This document shows positions 8,215 to 15,620 of a stretch of DNA of 64,000 nt, piece by piece. The translations under genes were made by a program, and so were the position numbers. This DNA comes from Prevotella sp. (GTDB lineage: Bacteria > Bacteroidota > Bacteroidia > Bacteroidales > Bacteroidaceae), in contig JAFZSR010000065.1 in NCBI GenBank assembly GCA_017619275.1, forward strand, positions 1 through 64,000. Direction: 5' to 3'. How positions within the stretch are numbered: the first letter of the stretch is position 1; each line of letters opens with the position of its first letter. A model generated the notes under the pieces. That model worked only from the letters and a program-made list of their open reading frames with translations, did not search any database and was not told the origin of the DNA.

Positions 8215-9015
8215 TCATTTTGTGCACGGTAACACCACTTTTGCCACCTGATTGGTCAGCTCCACGAACTGGGGGATGCTGAGCTGTTCGGGGCGCATCG
8301 TCATAAAGGGCGAATCGGCCATGCTGGCCAGCGACTCCTGCGGCAACAACTGGCGCAAACTCACGCGCAGCATCTTCCGCCGCTGGTTGAAAGTGGTCTT
8401 GACGATTCGCTTGAAGAGCTGTTCGTCGCATCCCAGCTGCGTGACGCTGTTGCGTCGCATGCAGATGACGGCACTCTGCACCTTTGGCGGCGGATTGAAA
8501 ACGGTAGGCTCCACGGTGAAGAGGTACTCCACATGGTACCACGCCTGGATGAGCACGCTCAAGATGCCGTACTGCTTGTTGCCTGGCTGCGAGGCCATGC
8601 GCAGGGCCACCTCGTGCTGTATCATGCCCGTGCAGCAGGGGATGAGGTCGCGGTTGTCGAGCATCTTGAAGAAAATCTGCGATGAGATGTCGTAAGGATA
8701 GTTGCCCGTGAGCACAAACGGATTGCCCCCAAACACCTGGCGCAGGTCCATGCGCAGGAAGTCCTCGCCCAAGATGTTCTCGCGCAGCCGTGGGAAGTGC
8801 TCGTGCAGATATTGCACCGACTCGCGGTCGATTTCCACCACCTTCAGCGGTCGGGGTTTCTCCACCAGATACTGTGTCATCACGCCCATGCCAGGCCCCA
8901 CTTCAAGCACGGGCAAATCGGGGCAGACGTCCACCGTGTCGGCAATGCGGCGGGCTATCGTGAGGTCGGTCAGGAAGTGCTGACCTAGGTTCTTCTTTGG
9001 TCTTACTTGTTTCAT
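8215..9015 (-). CDS. ksgA: 16S rRNA (adenine(1518)-N(6)/adenine(1519)-N(6))-dimethyltransferase
   Basis: KsgA dimethylates two adjacent adenines in helix 45 of 16S rRNA using S-adenosylmethionine during late 30S assembly. The 266-residue length matches the family. Motifs in order are: RPKKNLGQHFLTD at the N-terminus, the SAM-binding VLEVGPGMGVMTQYLV, VVEIDRESVQYL, and the catalytic NYPYDISSQIFFK (the family NLPY). FNPPPKVQSAVI is typical of the later part. The start at 9015 was chosen because upstream sequence is not family-like and a -7 box lies at 9025-9032, which leaves almost no leader. It is transcribed as a single gene. Confidence 0.97.
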   Translation of the reverse strand: MKQVRPKKNLGQHFLTDLTIARRIADTVDVCPDLPVLEVGPGMGVMTQYLVEKPRPLKVVEIDRESVQYLHEHFPRLRENILGEDFLRMDLRQVFGGNPFVLTGNYPYDISSQIFFKMLDNRDLIPCCTGMIQHEVALRMASQPGNKQYGILSVLIQAWYHVEYLFTVEPTVFNPPPKVQSAVICMRRNSVTQLGCDEQLFKRIVKTTFNQRRKMLRVSLRQLLPQESLASMADSPFMTMRPEQLSIPQFVELTNQVAKVVLPCTK

Positions 9016-9024
9016 TTTGCGCTG

Positions 9025-9032
9025 CAAAGTTA
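9025..9032 (-). promoter_or_regulatory. -7 box of ksgA
   Basis: TAACTTTG on the minus strand ends 9 bases before the ksgA ATG. This implies an mRNA with only a few untranslated bases. Confidence 0.6.
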
Positions 9033-9117
9033 CTCTTTTTGTGCGAACTATCCGCATGAGTGAAGCCGCTTTATGGCGCCCATAACTGTTAAATAAAACT
9101 AACACCTGCCCACAAAG

Positions 9118-9146
9118 TGGGAAGCGAGAAGTGAGAAATGAGAAGT
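9118..9146. repeat. Degenerate 7-bp tandem array
   Basis: Units GCGAGAA, GTGAGAA and ATGAGAA follow one another in the ksgA/YbhN intergenic region, with a period of 7 bp. It is one of several short-period arrays in the window. Confidence 0.5.
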
Positions 9147-9152
9147 TTACAC

Positions 9153-9160
9153 TATATTTG
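9153..9160 (+). promoter_or_regulatory. -7 box of the YbhN-like gene
   Basis: TATATTTG lies 8 bases before the ATG at 9169, again implying a very short leader. Confidence 0.6.
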
Positions 9161-9168
9161 CACCGCAA

Positions 9169-10146
9169 ATGAAAGTAACTGTCAAAACGGCAATGAAGAT
9201 AGCGCTGCCCCTGTTGTTGGGTGGTGCCATCCTTTATTGGATGTATCGTGGTTTCGACTTTGAGCACGTGCGGCAGGTGGTGCTGTACGAGATGGACTGG
9301 ACGTGGATGCTGCTTTCTTTTCCCTTTGGCATCCTGGCGCAAGCATTGCGTGGCTGGCGCTGGTGCCTGTCGCTGCAGCCCGTGGTGGGGGCTGTGCGTC
9401 CAACCGTGGCTGTGAACAGCATCTTCCTCTCGTATGCTGCTTCATTGGTAGTGCCTCGCGTTGGCGAGTTCACACGATGCGCTGTGCTGAAGCGCTGGGA
9501 GGGCGTTTCGTTCACCAAGGCGCTGGGCACGGTGGTCACCGAGCGCATCGTCGACCTGGTGCTCATGCTGCTCATTGTGGGGGCTACATTGCTGTTCGAG
9601 ATGAGCACCTTCGGCACCTTCTTTCGCCAGACGGGCACCAGTTTAAGCTCCATCCTGAGCGGATTTAGCTGGGCGGGCTGGCTGGTGACGGGCATCTGCG
9701 TAGTGGCCATGGCCATCCTGTTGCACATCCTGCTGCGCCACCTCTCCTTCTACAGCAAGATGAAGACCACGCTGGCCGACATCTGGCAGGGCGTGGTGTC
9801 GCTTAAGAATGTGCGCCGTCTGCCACTCTTTGCCCTGATGACGGTGGGCATTTGGCTTTGCTATTTCCTGCACTATTATCTCACCTTCTTCTGCTTCGAC
9901 TTCACCCGCCACCTTGGCCTGGCCTGTGCGATGGTCACCTTCGTTGTGGGCAGCATTGCCGTCATCGTGCCCACCCCCAATGGTGCCGGCCCTTGGCATT
10001 TCGCCGTGAAGACCATGCTCATCCTCTATGGCGTGGCCGACGAGCAGGCCCTTTACTTCGTGCTTATTGTACATACCGTGCAGACGTTGCTAGTCATCGC
10101 ACTGGGCGTGTATGCGTGGCTCTCGTTGAACTTCATTAAACATTGA
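9169..10146 (+). CDS. YbhN/UPF0104-type (lysylphosphatidylglycerol synthase TM region) membrane protein
   Basis: This 325-residue polytopic membrane protein belongs to the flippase-like family related to the N-terminal half of MprF/AglD. It has about eight hydrophobic segments. Family-like stretches are LRGWRWCLSLQP near residues 60-75, the VVPRVGEFTRC segment, VTERIVDLVLMLL, and the C-terminal PTPNGAGPWHFAVK. Members are thought to move or modify lipid-linked molecules, but no specific substrate can be assigned. Its stop codon is embedded in a 7-bp-period array (TTGACC/TTGAGC). A PorT-family gene follows 76 bases later on the same strand. Confidence 0.85.
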   Translation: MKVTVKTAMKIALPLLLGGAILYWMYRGFDFEHVRQVVLYEMDWTWMLLSFPFGILAQALRGWRWCLSLQPVVGAVRPTVAVNSIFLSYAASLVVPRVGEFTRCAVLKRWEGVSFTKALGTVVTERIVDLVLMLLIVGATLLFEMSTFGTFFRQTGTSLSSILSGFSWAGWLVTGICVVAMAILLHILLRHLSFYSKMKTTLADIWQGVVSLKNVRRLPLFALMTVGIWLCYFLHYYLTFFCFDFTRHLGLACAMVTFVVGSIAVIVPTPNGAGPWHFAVKTMLILYGVADEQALYFVLIVHTVQTLLVIALGVYAWLSLNFIKH

Positions 10147-10172
10147 CCGTTGAGCATTGACCATTGAACATT
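10141..10172. repeat. 7-bp period TTGACC/TTGAAC array at a gene end
   Basis: The sequence reads as ATTGACC, GTTGAGC, ATTGACC, ATTGAAC and includes the stop codon of the YbhN-like gene. Related arrays occur inside coding sequence at about 31320-31352, 50410-50438 and 52437-52475. Confidence 0.6.
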
Positions 10173-10222
10173 TTGGGACCAAGATATAATAAGTGGCGGG
10201 CCGACGGCGTTATTATTATTGA

Positions 10223-10969
10223 ATGAGACGAATCGCGAGCGTGATAATCCTTTTGGCCATGGCCCTCTCTGCCGTGGCCCAGCAGCGCAAGGTGCAGAAC
10301 AAACCCTACATCGACTTGCGCCCCATGCACTTTGGCATCCAAGTGGGCTTTAACATGCAGGACGTGGAGTTCCAGAACGTGGGACCCCAGCAAATCTTGT
10401 TGCCCGATGCCGAGGAGCCTGTGGAACGCACGGTGCTCTGCGATGCCGAGACCTGGAACCCCGGCTTCAGCGTGGGCGTGGTGGCCGACATGCGCCTGAG
10501 CCAGCATCTCAACCTGCGCGTGACGCCCACGATGCACTTCGGCTCGAAGCACCTGGTGTTTCGCGACCTGCAGGACCTGAACGATGGCGGCATTCCCCGC
10601 GAGACCACGCAGGACATGAAGAACACCTACATCGCCTTTCCCACCAGCATGAAATTCTCGGCCGAGCGCTTCAACAACTACCGTCCTTATTTGCTGGCGG
10701 GCATCAGCCCCATGATCAACCTGAGTGGGAAAGACCAGGACTTCGTGCACTTGAAGCGTTTCGATGCGATGGTAGAGGTGGGCTTGGGTTGCGACTACTA
10801 TCTGCCCTTTTTCAAGCTTATCCCCGAACTGAAATTCTGTTTCAGTCTGCCCGACGTGTTCGACAAGACGCACGCCGACGAGCTGACCGATGCCAATAAG
10901 CTGGCCTTTGCACGCAGCGTCAACGTGGCGCAGAGCAAGATGATTGTGCTGACCTTCTACTTTGAATAG
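10223..10969 (+). CDS. PorT-family outer membrane beta-barrel protein
   Basis: This 248-residue exported protein has a signal peptide (IASVIILLAMALSAVAQ). Its mature start NKPYIDLRPMHFGIQVGFN resembles PorT/porin-family proteins of Bacteroidales, and the C-terminus alternates like a barrel strand and ends in an aromatic pair (MIVLTFYFE). PorT in Porphyromonas is an accessory of type IX secretion. That fits a genome with proteins carrying type IX-like C-termini, but paralogues of this fold are common and assignment as the actual T9SS PorT is an inference. The next gene follows after 5 bases. Confidence 0.75.
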   Translation: MRRIASVIILLAMALSAVAQQRKVQNKPYIDLRPMHFGIQVGFNMQDVEFQNVGPQQILLPDAEEPVERTVLCDAETWNPGFSVGVVADMRLSQHLNLRVTPTMHFGSKHLVFRDLQDLNDGGIPRETTQDMKNTYIAFPTSMKFSAERFNNYRPYLLAGISPMINLSGKDQDFVHLKRFDAMVEVGLGCDYYLPFFKLIPELKFCFSLPDVFDKTHADELTDANKLAFARSVNVAQSKMIVLTFYFE

Positions 10970-10974
10970 CGCGT

Positions 10975-12048
10975 TTGAACCCTACACGAACACATACATT
11001 ACCTTGGCCGTTGGTGGGCCGCTTGGCTGCGCTGCACTTTCTGGTGGATGCGCTCTGCTTGTGTTGTCTTTATCTGCTGGCCGAGCGTGCTGGCGGCATG
11101 AGCCTCACGCACGTGTTCATTTTATATAATGTAATGGCCTTCCTCACCCAACCGCTGACGGGGTGGTTGGCCGATGTCCTCCTTTCAAGGAGCGGATGGG
11201 TGTGGGTTAGCGTCGGTTTGCTGGCGACAGCCGTGTTGACTTCAACGGTAATGATGCTGACGGCTTCGTTTACCCTCCCGCTGTTCTTCGTGGTGGCCCT
11301 GCTATTAGGCGCAGGCAATTCGCTGTTTCATGTGTGGGGAGGCAAGCTTGTAGCTGTTGCCACTAATAACGACATGCGTGCCTTGGGCGTTTTTGTCTCT
11401 ACGGGGGCTTTCGGCTTGGCCGTAGCCACCGTGTGCTACTCTTGGCCATTGCTCTATGTGCTGCTGGCAGCTGTTGGAATTATGACGAAGACCCAGCAGA
11501 CCCTCCCCCTGCAGACCCTCCCCCTGCAGACCCACCCCCGGCCCCTCCCTGAAGGGAGGGGAGTAGATAGTTCTGCTATATCCCCAACAAATGACAAGTC
11601 TATATATTCCCCTCCCTCACAGGGAGGGGCCGGGGGTGGGTCTTCTTCTCCCGTACGGGAGGGGTTGGGGGTGGGTTTATTGTTTGCTCTCATCCTCTTC
11701 GTCATGCTCCGTTCACATGTAGGTGGCGTCTTCTCGTCCTGCCTTGCGGGGCAGGGTGGGGCGTCCATCGTGCTGCTCATTGGCGCCACGGCCATGGCGG
11801 GCAAGATGGCGGGCGGCTGGATAGCCAGACAGACGGGTATCGTATGGGGACTGACGCTGATGGTGGCGGCGACGGTGGTTTGTCTGCTGCTGCGTGATGC
11901 TGGCTTTGCATGGCAGTTGAGCGGACTGCTGACCATAAACTTCACTATGCCCGTGACGCTCTACATGGCCAATGCCGTGCTGCCGGGACGTGAGGGCCTG
12001 GCCTTCGGACTCTTAGCCGCTGCCTTGATGCCGGCGTACCTTTTGTAA
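10975..12048 (+). CDS. MFS-like membrane transporter carrying an in-frame repeat insertion
   Basis: This is a 357-residue polytopic membrane protein with an MFS-like layout of about six helices, a central loop and further helices. TTG at 10975 is the likely start because it keeps the first helix (AALHFLVDALCLCCLYLLAE); the next Met (11098) would remove it. Residues about 172-233 (QQTLPLQTLPLQTHP... to ...GLGVG) are low-complexity Pro/Gly/Ser sequence encoded by a G/C-rich hairpin repeat (11490-11675), placed between helices 6 and 7. That is where the cytosolic loop of an MFS protein lies, so function may be retained. The substrate is unknown. It probably forms an operon with the two small membrane protein genes downstream. 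Confidence 0.75.
   Translation: MNPTRTHTLPWPLVGRLAALHFLVDALCLCCLYLLAERAGGMSLTHVFILYNVMAFLTQPLTGWLADVLLSRSGWVWVSVGLLATAVLTSTVMMLTASFTLPLFFVVALLLGAGNSLFHVWGGKLVAVATNNDMRALGVFVSTGAFGLAVATVCYSWPLLYVLLAAVGIMTKTQQTLPLQTLPLQTHPRPLPEGRGVDSSAISPTNDKSIYSPPSQGGAGGGSSSPVREGLGVGLLFALILFVMLRSHVGGVFSSCLAGQGGASIVLLIGATAMAGKMAGGWIARQTGIVWGLTLMVAATVVCLLLRDAGFAWQLSGLLTINFTMPVTLYMANAVLPGREGLAFGLLAAALMPAYLL
11490..11675. repeat. G/C-rich paired-hairpin element, copy 1 (inside the MFS gene)
   Basis: The left hairpin is CCCCTCCCTgaAGGGAGGGG and the right hairpin is CCCCTCCCTcacAGGGAGGGG. They are flanked by CCCACCCCCGG and its complement CCGGGGGTGGG and separated by about 50 bases that include AGTAGATAGTTCTG and GACAAGTCTATATA. 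The two halves are inverted relatives of each other, as in REPIN elements. Two direct copies of CCCTCCCCCTGCAGA precede it. The reading frame stays open throughout. Confidence 0.8.
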
Positions 12049-12078
12049 GTGATAAGTGACAAATTGTAGATAGAAGAC

Positions 12079-12411
12079 ATGGAGGTGTTACGGAGCATGT
12101 TACTGGCATTGACGCTCACTATTGTGGTGGAGCTGGGCGTGTTGTGGCTGCTGGGTGAGCGCCGTGGCAAAGTGTACAGAGCCTCTGTGTTGATGAACAT
12201 CGTCACCAATGTGTCGCTCAACTACTATTTGGTCTTTGTGGCCTTTTCAACGCTTGTTGTTTTGGTGGGCGAAGTCTTGGTCGTGCTTGTTGAGACGCTA
12301 TGGTATCAACCCTACCTGCATTGCTGGGAACAGTCCTTCCTCTACAGTCTGCTCTGCAATACCACAAGTTTCCTCACAGGACAGCTGTTGCTCCTATTGT
12401 TATTATCTTAA
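12079..12411 (+). CDS. Small polytopic membrane protein, function unknown
   Basis: This 110-residue protein has three or four hydrophobic segments (LLALTLTIVVELGVLWLLGE, LNYYLVFVAFSTLVVLVGEV and a C-terminal run of leucines). It is not recognised. It sits 30 bases after the MFS-like gene and 21 bases before another small membrane protein gene. The three are probably co-transcribed and may act together. The codon pattern and clear ATG support it being real. Confidence 0.6.
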   Translation: MEVLRSMLLALTLTIVVELGVLWLLGERRGKVYRASVLMNIVTNVSLNYYLVFVAFSTLVVLVGEVLVVLVETLWYQPYLHCWEQSFLYSLLCNTTSFLTGQLLLLLLLS

Positions 12412-12432
12412 CCCTATAAAAACAAACGTATT

Positions 12433-12675
12433 ATGTTGTCATTACTATTAGATATTATCGTAGAGCCTCGCGTGCCGCGACACGTCATCGACACCATCGT
12501 CACTCGTCAGGAAGTAAGCGACTCCTTGCGCTATGCCGAGGAAAGCGGAGCCGCCAGCGGCGGTTCGCCACTCTTGAACTGGGGCATCCCCCTGCTGCTG
12601 GCCGCCCTGGCAGCATGCCTCGGTTTCATTTTCCTCTATCGTCGCCGCTTGGCAGAAAAGGTGAGACCCTGCTGA
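12433..12675 (+). CDS. Small single-pass membrane protein, function unknown
   Basis: This is an 80-residue protein. A short hydrophobic N-terminus (MLSLLLDIIVEP) is followed by a polar stretch (VIDTIVTRQEVSDSLRYAEES), a transmembrane helix (IPLLLAALAACLGFIFLY) and a basic tail (RRRLAEKVRPC), so the tail is probably cytosolic. It is not recognised. It is the last gene before a convergent boundary with the sigma factor operon. Confidence 0.5.
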   Translation: MLSLLLDIIVEPRVPRHVIDTIVTRQEVSDSLRYAEESGAASGGSPLLNWGIPLLLAALAACLGFIFLYRRRLAEKVRPC

Positions 12676-12751
12676 GCGTAGAATCGCCAAGGGGCAGAAT
12701 AGGGGCTAAAGTGTACTCTGAAAAAGTGCCCCAATTGTGGTTGGGCGACTC

Positions 12752-13666
12752 TCAGAACGAGCCGTTCTGACTACGCTTTCCAAACAGTTCGCCGATGTTG
12801 ATGCCGAAATTCAGGGATGAGCAGTAGGCCTTCTTGCCGTCAGTAGTCTTGAATAGGGGTAGGAGGTCTATGGAGGCACAGAACTTCACAGGACCGAGGA
12901 CCATGTTGAAATCGACGTTCATTCCCCAATGGTAAAGATTTAGCTTTCGCTCAACGGGGTTGCCAAAAGCCTCGGGTTCGAACATATAACGGGCTTTTCC
13001 GAAGCGGTATTCAGGTACAATGCCTATTCCAAACTGCGTGTCGAGCCAGTCTGTCGACCAATTGACTGTAGGCGCATAGCCCAGCATGAACGGCACCCGC
13101 ATAGAGGCATACGACATATAGTTGGCCGAAGCCGGCGCATTCGTGTGGTCTTCAAAGGCTATGTGGTGCCCATCGTTGGCGAGGAGCGCACTGTTCTGGA
13201 AAGAGTGTTTGTTGTAGACCATTTGTATGGCAGTGGAGAACAGGAAATTACCCCTCTTATTGATGGGCAGGATACCTTCTGCTGTAGTGATGCCTATCTC
13301 AAAGCCTCCCCGTGCATGAATCCCCTCTTTCGATGTGGTGCTTTCCTTGTTGCCGATGTTTGTCGATAGTGACTTCGAGCCCAACCAGATAGTTGGATGC
13401 ATTGACGAGTATGAGAGGCTGGAATTAGTAGGTAAGATCGGCGAACTGACGTAAATTCGCTCCACCTCTTGGTTGTTGACAAACTTCGTCTCGCTCGCTT
13501 TTGTCAGCTGGTTGCTGTCTTGCGTATAGACACTGATGCGAGTTTCCACTGGGTCGTCACTGATGAAAAACTGCTTGCCATTATAGACGATGGTGGTGTC
13601 GGTCACTTCTACGGCCATAAGCCCTAAGGGCATGACCAAAGCCAGAATGATGATTGTCTTTCTCAT
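12752..13666 (-). CDS. Exported protein, probable outer membrane beta-barrel
   Basis: This 304-residue protein has a signal peptide (TIIILALVMPLGLMAVEV). The second half has alternating aromatic/hydrophobic strands (RVPFMLGYAP, FGIGIVPEYRFG, WGMNVDFNMVLGPVKFCAS), as in small outer membrane barrels, and ends NFGINIGELFGKRSQNGSF. No family was recognised. It is the last gene of a four-gene minus-strand operon headed by an ECF sigma factor, 13 bases after the preceding gene. It may therefore be a product or a target of that stress response. Confidence 0.6.
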   Translation of the reverse strand: MRKTIIILALVMPLGLMAVEVTDTTIVYNGKQFFISDDPVETRISVYTQDSNQLTKASETKFVNNQEVERIYVSSPILPTNSSLSYSSMHPTIWLGSKSLSTNIGNKESTTSKEGIHARGGFEIGITTAEGILPINKRGNFLFSTAIQMVYNKHSFQNSALLANDGHHIAFEDHTNAPASANYMSYASMRVPFMLGYAPTVNWSTDWLDTQFGIGIVPEYRFGKARYMFEPEAFGNPVERKLNLYHWGMNVDFNMVLGPVKFCASIDLLPLFKTTDGKKAYCSSLNFGINIGELFGKRSQNGSF

Positions 13667-13679
13667 TTTTTCTATTTTG

Positions 13680-14117
13680 TTATCGTTTTCTTCGTTGGTA
13701 GCAAATCTTCAATATGTCGTCGGGTTCCAGTTTGCCCTCGATGTAGATGATGGCTCCGCTCTTGTCCTCTTTTTGTGTGTAGAGCACGTAACGGTTTAGC
13801 CCCTCGGTTATTGGTGGCAAGATATAGTAGCCACTACTGATATGCCCATCGCTTATCACTTCGCGAATCTTCTTGGCCTGGCGGCGGTCTTCCTCCAGTA
13901 TGGTGGCTATTTGGTCGCCCTGATTGCGATAGGTCAGGCTCTGGTAGGTCTTCAGTTCATATCCGCGTAGGCTGGTGTTGTGCATTTCCACCATTTTGCA
14001 GCCCCGCTCATGGCCGAAGCGACTGAACGCGTCAGCCACTGCCAGTCCCTCCTGGGCCAATGCTATATGATCGACCAATAGGAGCAAAGCGATAAGATTA
14101 AACAATCGTCTCTTCAT
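13680..14117 (-). CDS. Small exported protein of the sigma factor operon
   Basis: This 145-residue protein has a signal peptide (MKRRLFNLIALLLLVDHIALAQ). The mature part is hydrophilic with a conserved-looking core (KMVEMHNTSLRGYELKTYQ) and ends in Arg/Lys. Small exported proteins of this look are often encoded next to ECF sigma/anti-sigma pairs in Bacteroides and Prevotella. Function is unknown. It lies 12 bases after the anti-sigma-like gene. Confidence 0.65.
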   Translation of the reverse strand: MKRRLFNLIALLLLVDHIALAQEGLAVADAFSRFGHERGCKMVEMHNTSLRGYELKTYQSLTYRNQGDQIATILEEDRRQAKKIREVISDGHISSGYYILPPITEGLNRYVLYTQKEDKSGAIIYIEGKLEPDDILKICYQRRKR

Positions 14118-14129
14118 AATATATCCTCT

Positions 14130-14585
14130 TTATGGTATCTCAAGATTCTCTATGGCATCGAAAGTGTCTTCGTCGGAGGCCGAAACCAGCAGCAGAGCCT
14201 CCTCCACTTCGCGGGCAATGACGGTTGCATCGGTGGTGAAGCGCCCATCCAATACGGCGTAATTCTGTATCGTCTGTTGCCTTGCATGTGATGGATGGAG
14301 CAAAGTGGCCACAATGCCAGCTCCTATGAGCAGAAGAACGGCAATGCTGGCAGCAATGAGCAGATGGCTTTTCTGACGTTTTGGCGTAGATGCTGCCATT
14401 GCACTGTTGCTGTTTGCTGGCTGTTGCTGGCTGACTTCCCAACAGAAGAGGGCTTTGTAGGCTTCCCACTCTGGTGGAACTATCTGCGTAGTGGTGAAAT
14501 AATGGCGCAGCAAGTTCTCTTCCTCGTTGGTTGTTTCGCCGTCAAGGTAGCGTTCTAGCAGTTTTTCTATCTGTTCTTTGTTCAT
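14130..14585 (-). CDS. Short membrane-anchored anti-sigma-like protein
   Basis: This 151-residue protein begins MNKEQIEKLLERYLDGETT, a cytosolic N-terminus like those of Bacteroidetes anti-sigma proteins, followed by one transmembrane helix (LLIAASIAVLLLIGAGIVAT) and a short outer part of about 60 residues. It lacks a FecR domain. The ATG at 14585 overlaps the stop codon of the sigma factor gene (ATGA), a sign of translational coupling. The likely role is to hold the neighbouring ECF sigma factor at the membrane; this comes from context and layout, not a recognised family. Confidence 0.7.
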   Translation of the reverse strand: MNKEQIEKLLERYLDGETTNEEENLLRHYFTTTQIVPPEWEAYKALFCWEVSQQQPANSNSAMAASTPKRQKSHLLIAASIAVLLLIGAGIVATLLHPSHARQQTIQNYAVLDGRFTTDATVIAREVEEALLLVSASDEDTFDAIENLEIP

Positions 14586-15067
14586 AGACTTCTCATCTTT
14601 GTGAATTGTTCGCGTATGCGCCTTCGGGCGCGACTCAGGTTTTGGCGCAGACTTTCGTCGCTGCAGCCGGTCACAAGCATGATTTCCCCCTTTTCGTAGC
14701 CTTCTATCTCTTTCATGCGAAATATCTGTTGTTGCAGTGGTGGCAGATTGCTGACGATGAGGTCGATGATTTCCATATCGTCTGGAGGGTAGGAGGTAGC
14801 ATCTTGCAGGTTTAGCGGCACGGTGTCGTTCAGGGCGTGCTGGCTTCGTCGCCAGTGGTCGTTCCATTTGTTGCGCAGAATAGTCGACGCCAATGCCGCT
14901 ATGTTGGGATGGCGGGGCAGGTGGTCGCGCATCTCCCATAGCTTTATCAGCGTCTCCTGCACCAAGTCTTCTGCGGTGTCGGCGTCGTGGGCCGACAAGC
15001 ATAGTGCCTGTTGGAGCAGTTTGTCGCGCAGGGGCACGACTGTCTTATTGAACTCTTCTGCTGTCAT
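14582..15067 (-). CDS. ECF-type RNA polymerase sigma factor
   Basis: This is a 161-residue sigma-70 family factor with only regions 2 and 4. Region 2 includes DLVQETLIKLWEMRDHL and the DNA-melting stretch LASTILRNKWNDHWRR. Region 4 has PLQQQIFRMKEIEGYEKGEI and the recognition helix around SDESLRQNLSRARRRIREQF. It heads an operon with a membrane anti-sigma-like protein and two exported proteins. There is no SusC/SusD pair nearby, so it is more likely an envelope or stress sensor than a polysaccharide-utilisation regulator. Confidence 0.92.
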   Translation of the reverse strand: MTAEEFNKTVVPLRDKLLQQALCLSAHDADTAEDLVQETLIKLWEMRDHLPRHPNIAALASTILRNKWNDHWRRSQHALNDTVPLNLQDATSYPPDDMEIIDLIVSNLPPLQQQIFRMKEIEGYEKGEIMLVTGCSDESLRQNLSRARRRIREQFTKMRSL

Positions 15068-15154
15068 CTTTTATATAAATAACGAATGGGCAAAGGGTTT
15101 TGTGACATTGGCTTCCGTTTTTTTCTGCATTTTCCCCGTTAAGTCGGATCCTCG

Positions 15155-15223
15155 TTCAGTCGGATTCTCGTTCAGTCGGATTTGTAATCCGACTGCTGTG
15201 AGTATCAGGATTTGTAATCCGAA
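15155..15223. repeat. TCGGATTTGTAATCCGA palindromic repeats
   Basis: Three copies of a GTCGGAT string and two of GGATTTGTAATCCGA occur within about 70 bases. The unit is a perfect short palindrome around TTGTAA-type centres and could form hairpins in either strand. Confidence 0.55.
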
Positions 15224-15411
15224 AAATAAAGCATTTCGCATTATAAATGCTGATATTCAAAGCGGCTGGATTCTTGCGTCCCTTCGGTGGCAAGCGGCGG
15301 AGCCGAGCGGCAAATCCAGCCGAACGGACGAGCAAGCCATAGCAAAAATTCGCGATCATTCACGTTCTATTCGCGTATATTCGCGTTTCAGAAAGTATGT
15401 TTTGCGGGCTG

Positions 15412-15478
15412 AAAATTTGGTAACGACTTTTTTCAAAAAACTAACGAGATTTTTCAAAAAACTAACGAGATTTTTTTA
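15412..15478. repeat. Second dispersed repeat family, copy 1 (variant)
   Basis: It starts TTGGTAACGACTTTTTTCAA like the other copies, but carries CAAAAAACTAACGAGATTTTT twice in tandem in place of the full TCTCGTACGAGA palindrome. It lies between divergent genes. Confidence 0.65.
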
Positions 15479-15570
15479 GAAGGTGACGCCTTTTCGCTCG
15501 CTTATTGGATAAATTTCTCACGCTCGAAGAAAAAGTGAGCTTTTCCTTTCTTGCTTAATCGAAATTTTCG

Positions 15571-15578
15571 TAACTTTG
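15571..15578 (+). promoter_or_regulatory. -7 box of the DUF2723 gene
   Basis: TAACTTTG lies about 43 bases before the ATG at 15621. Confidence 0.55.
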
Positions 15579-15620
15579 CACGCTGTAAATCGATTTTCAA
15601 CATAAAAGACATTTTCTAAG

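Larger units (their letters stand above)
15068..15620. other. Divergent intergenic region rich in dispersed repeats
   Basis: No gene is seen between the sigma factor and the DUF2723 gene. The stretch contains palindromic units CGGATTTGTAATCCG with neighbouring copies of TTCAGTCGGAT (15155-15223), a segment with CATTCACG/TATTCGCG units (15346-15392), one copy of the second dispersed repeat family (15412-15478) and the promoter of the DUF2723 gene (15571-15578). Open frames here are low-complexity and not protein-like. Confidence 0.6.

Noticed and set aside
11490-11675. CRISPR-like repeat array
   Set aside because: The units are inverted hairpins without regular spacers and lie inside a gene; no cas genes are present.
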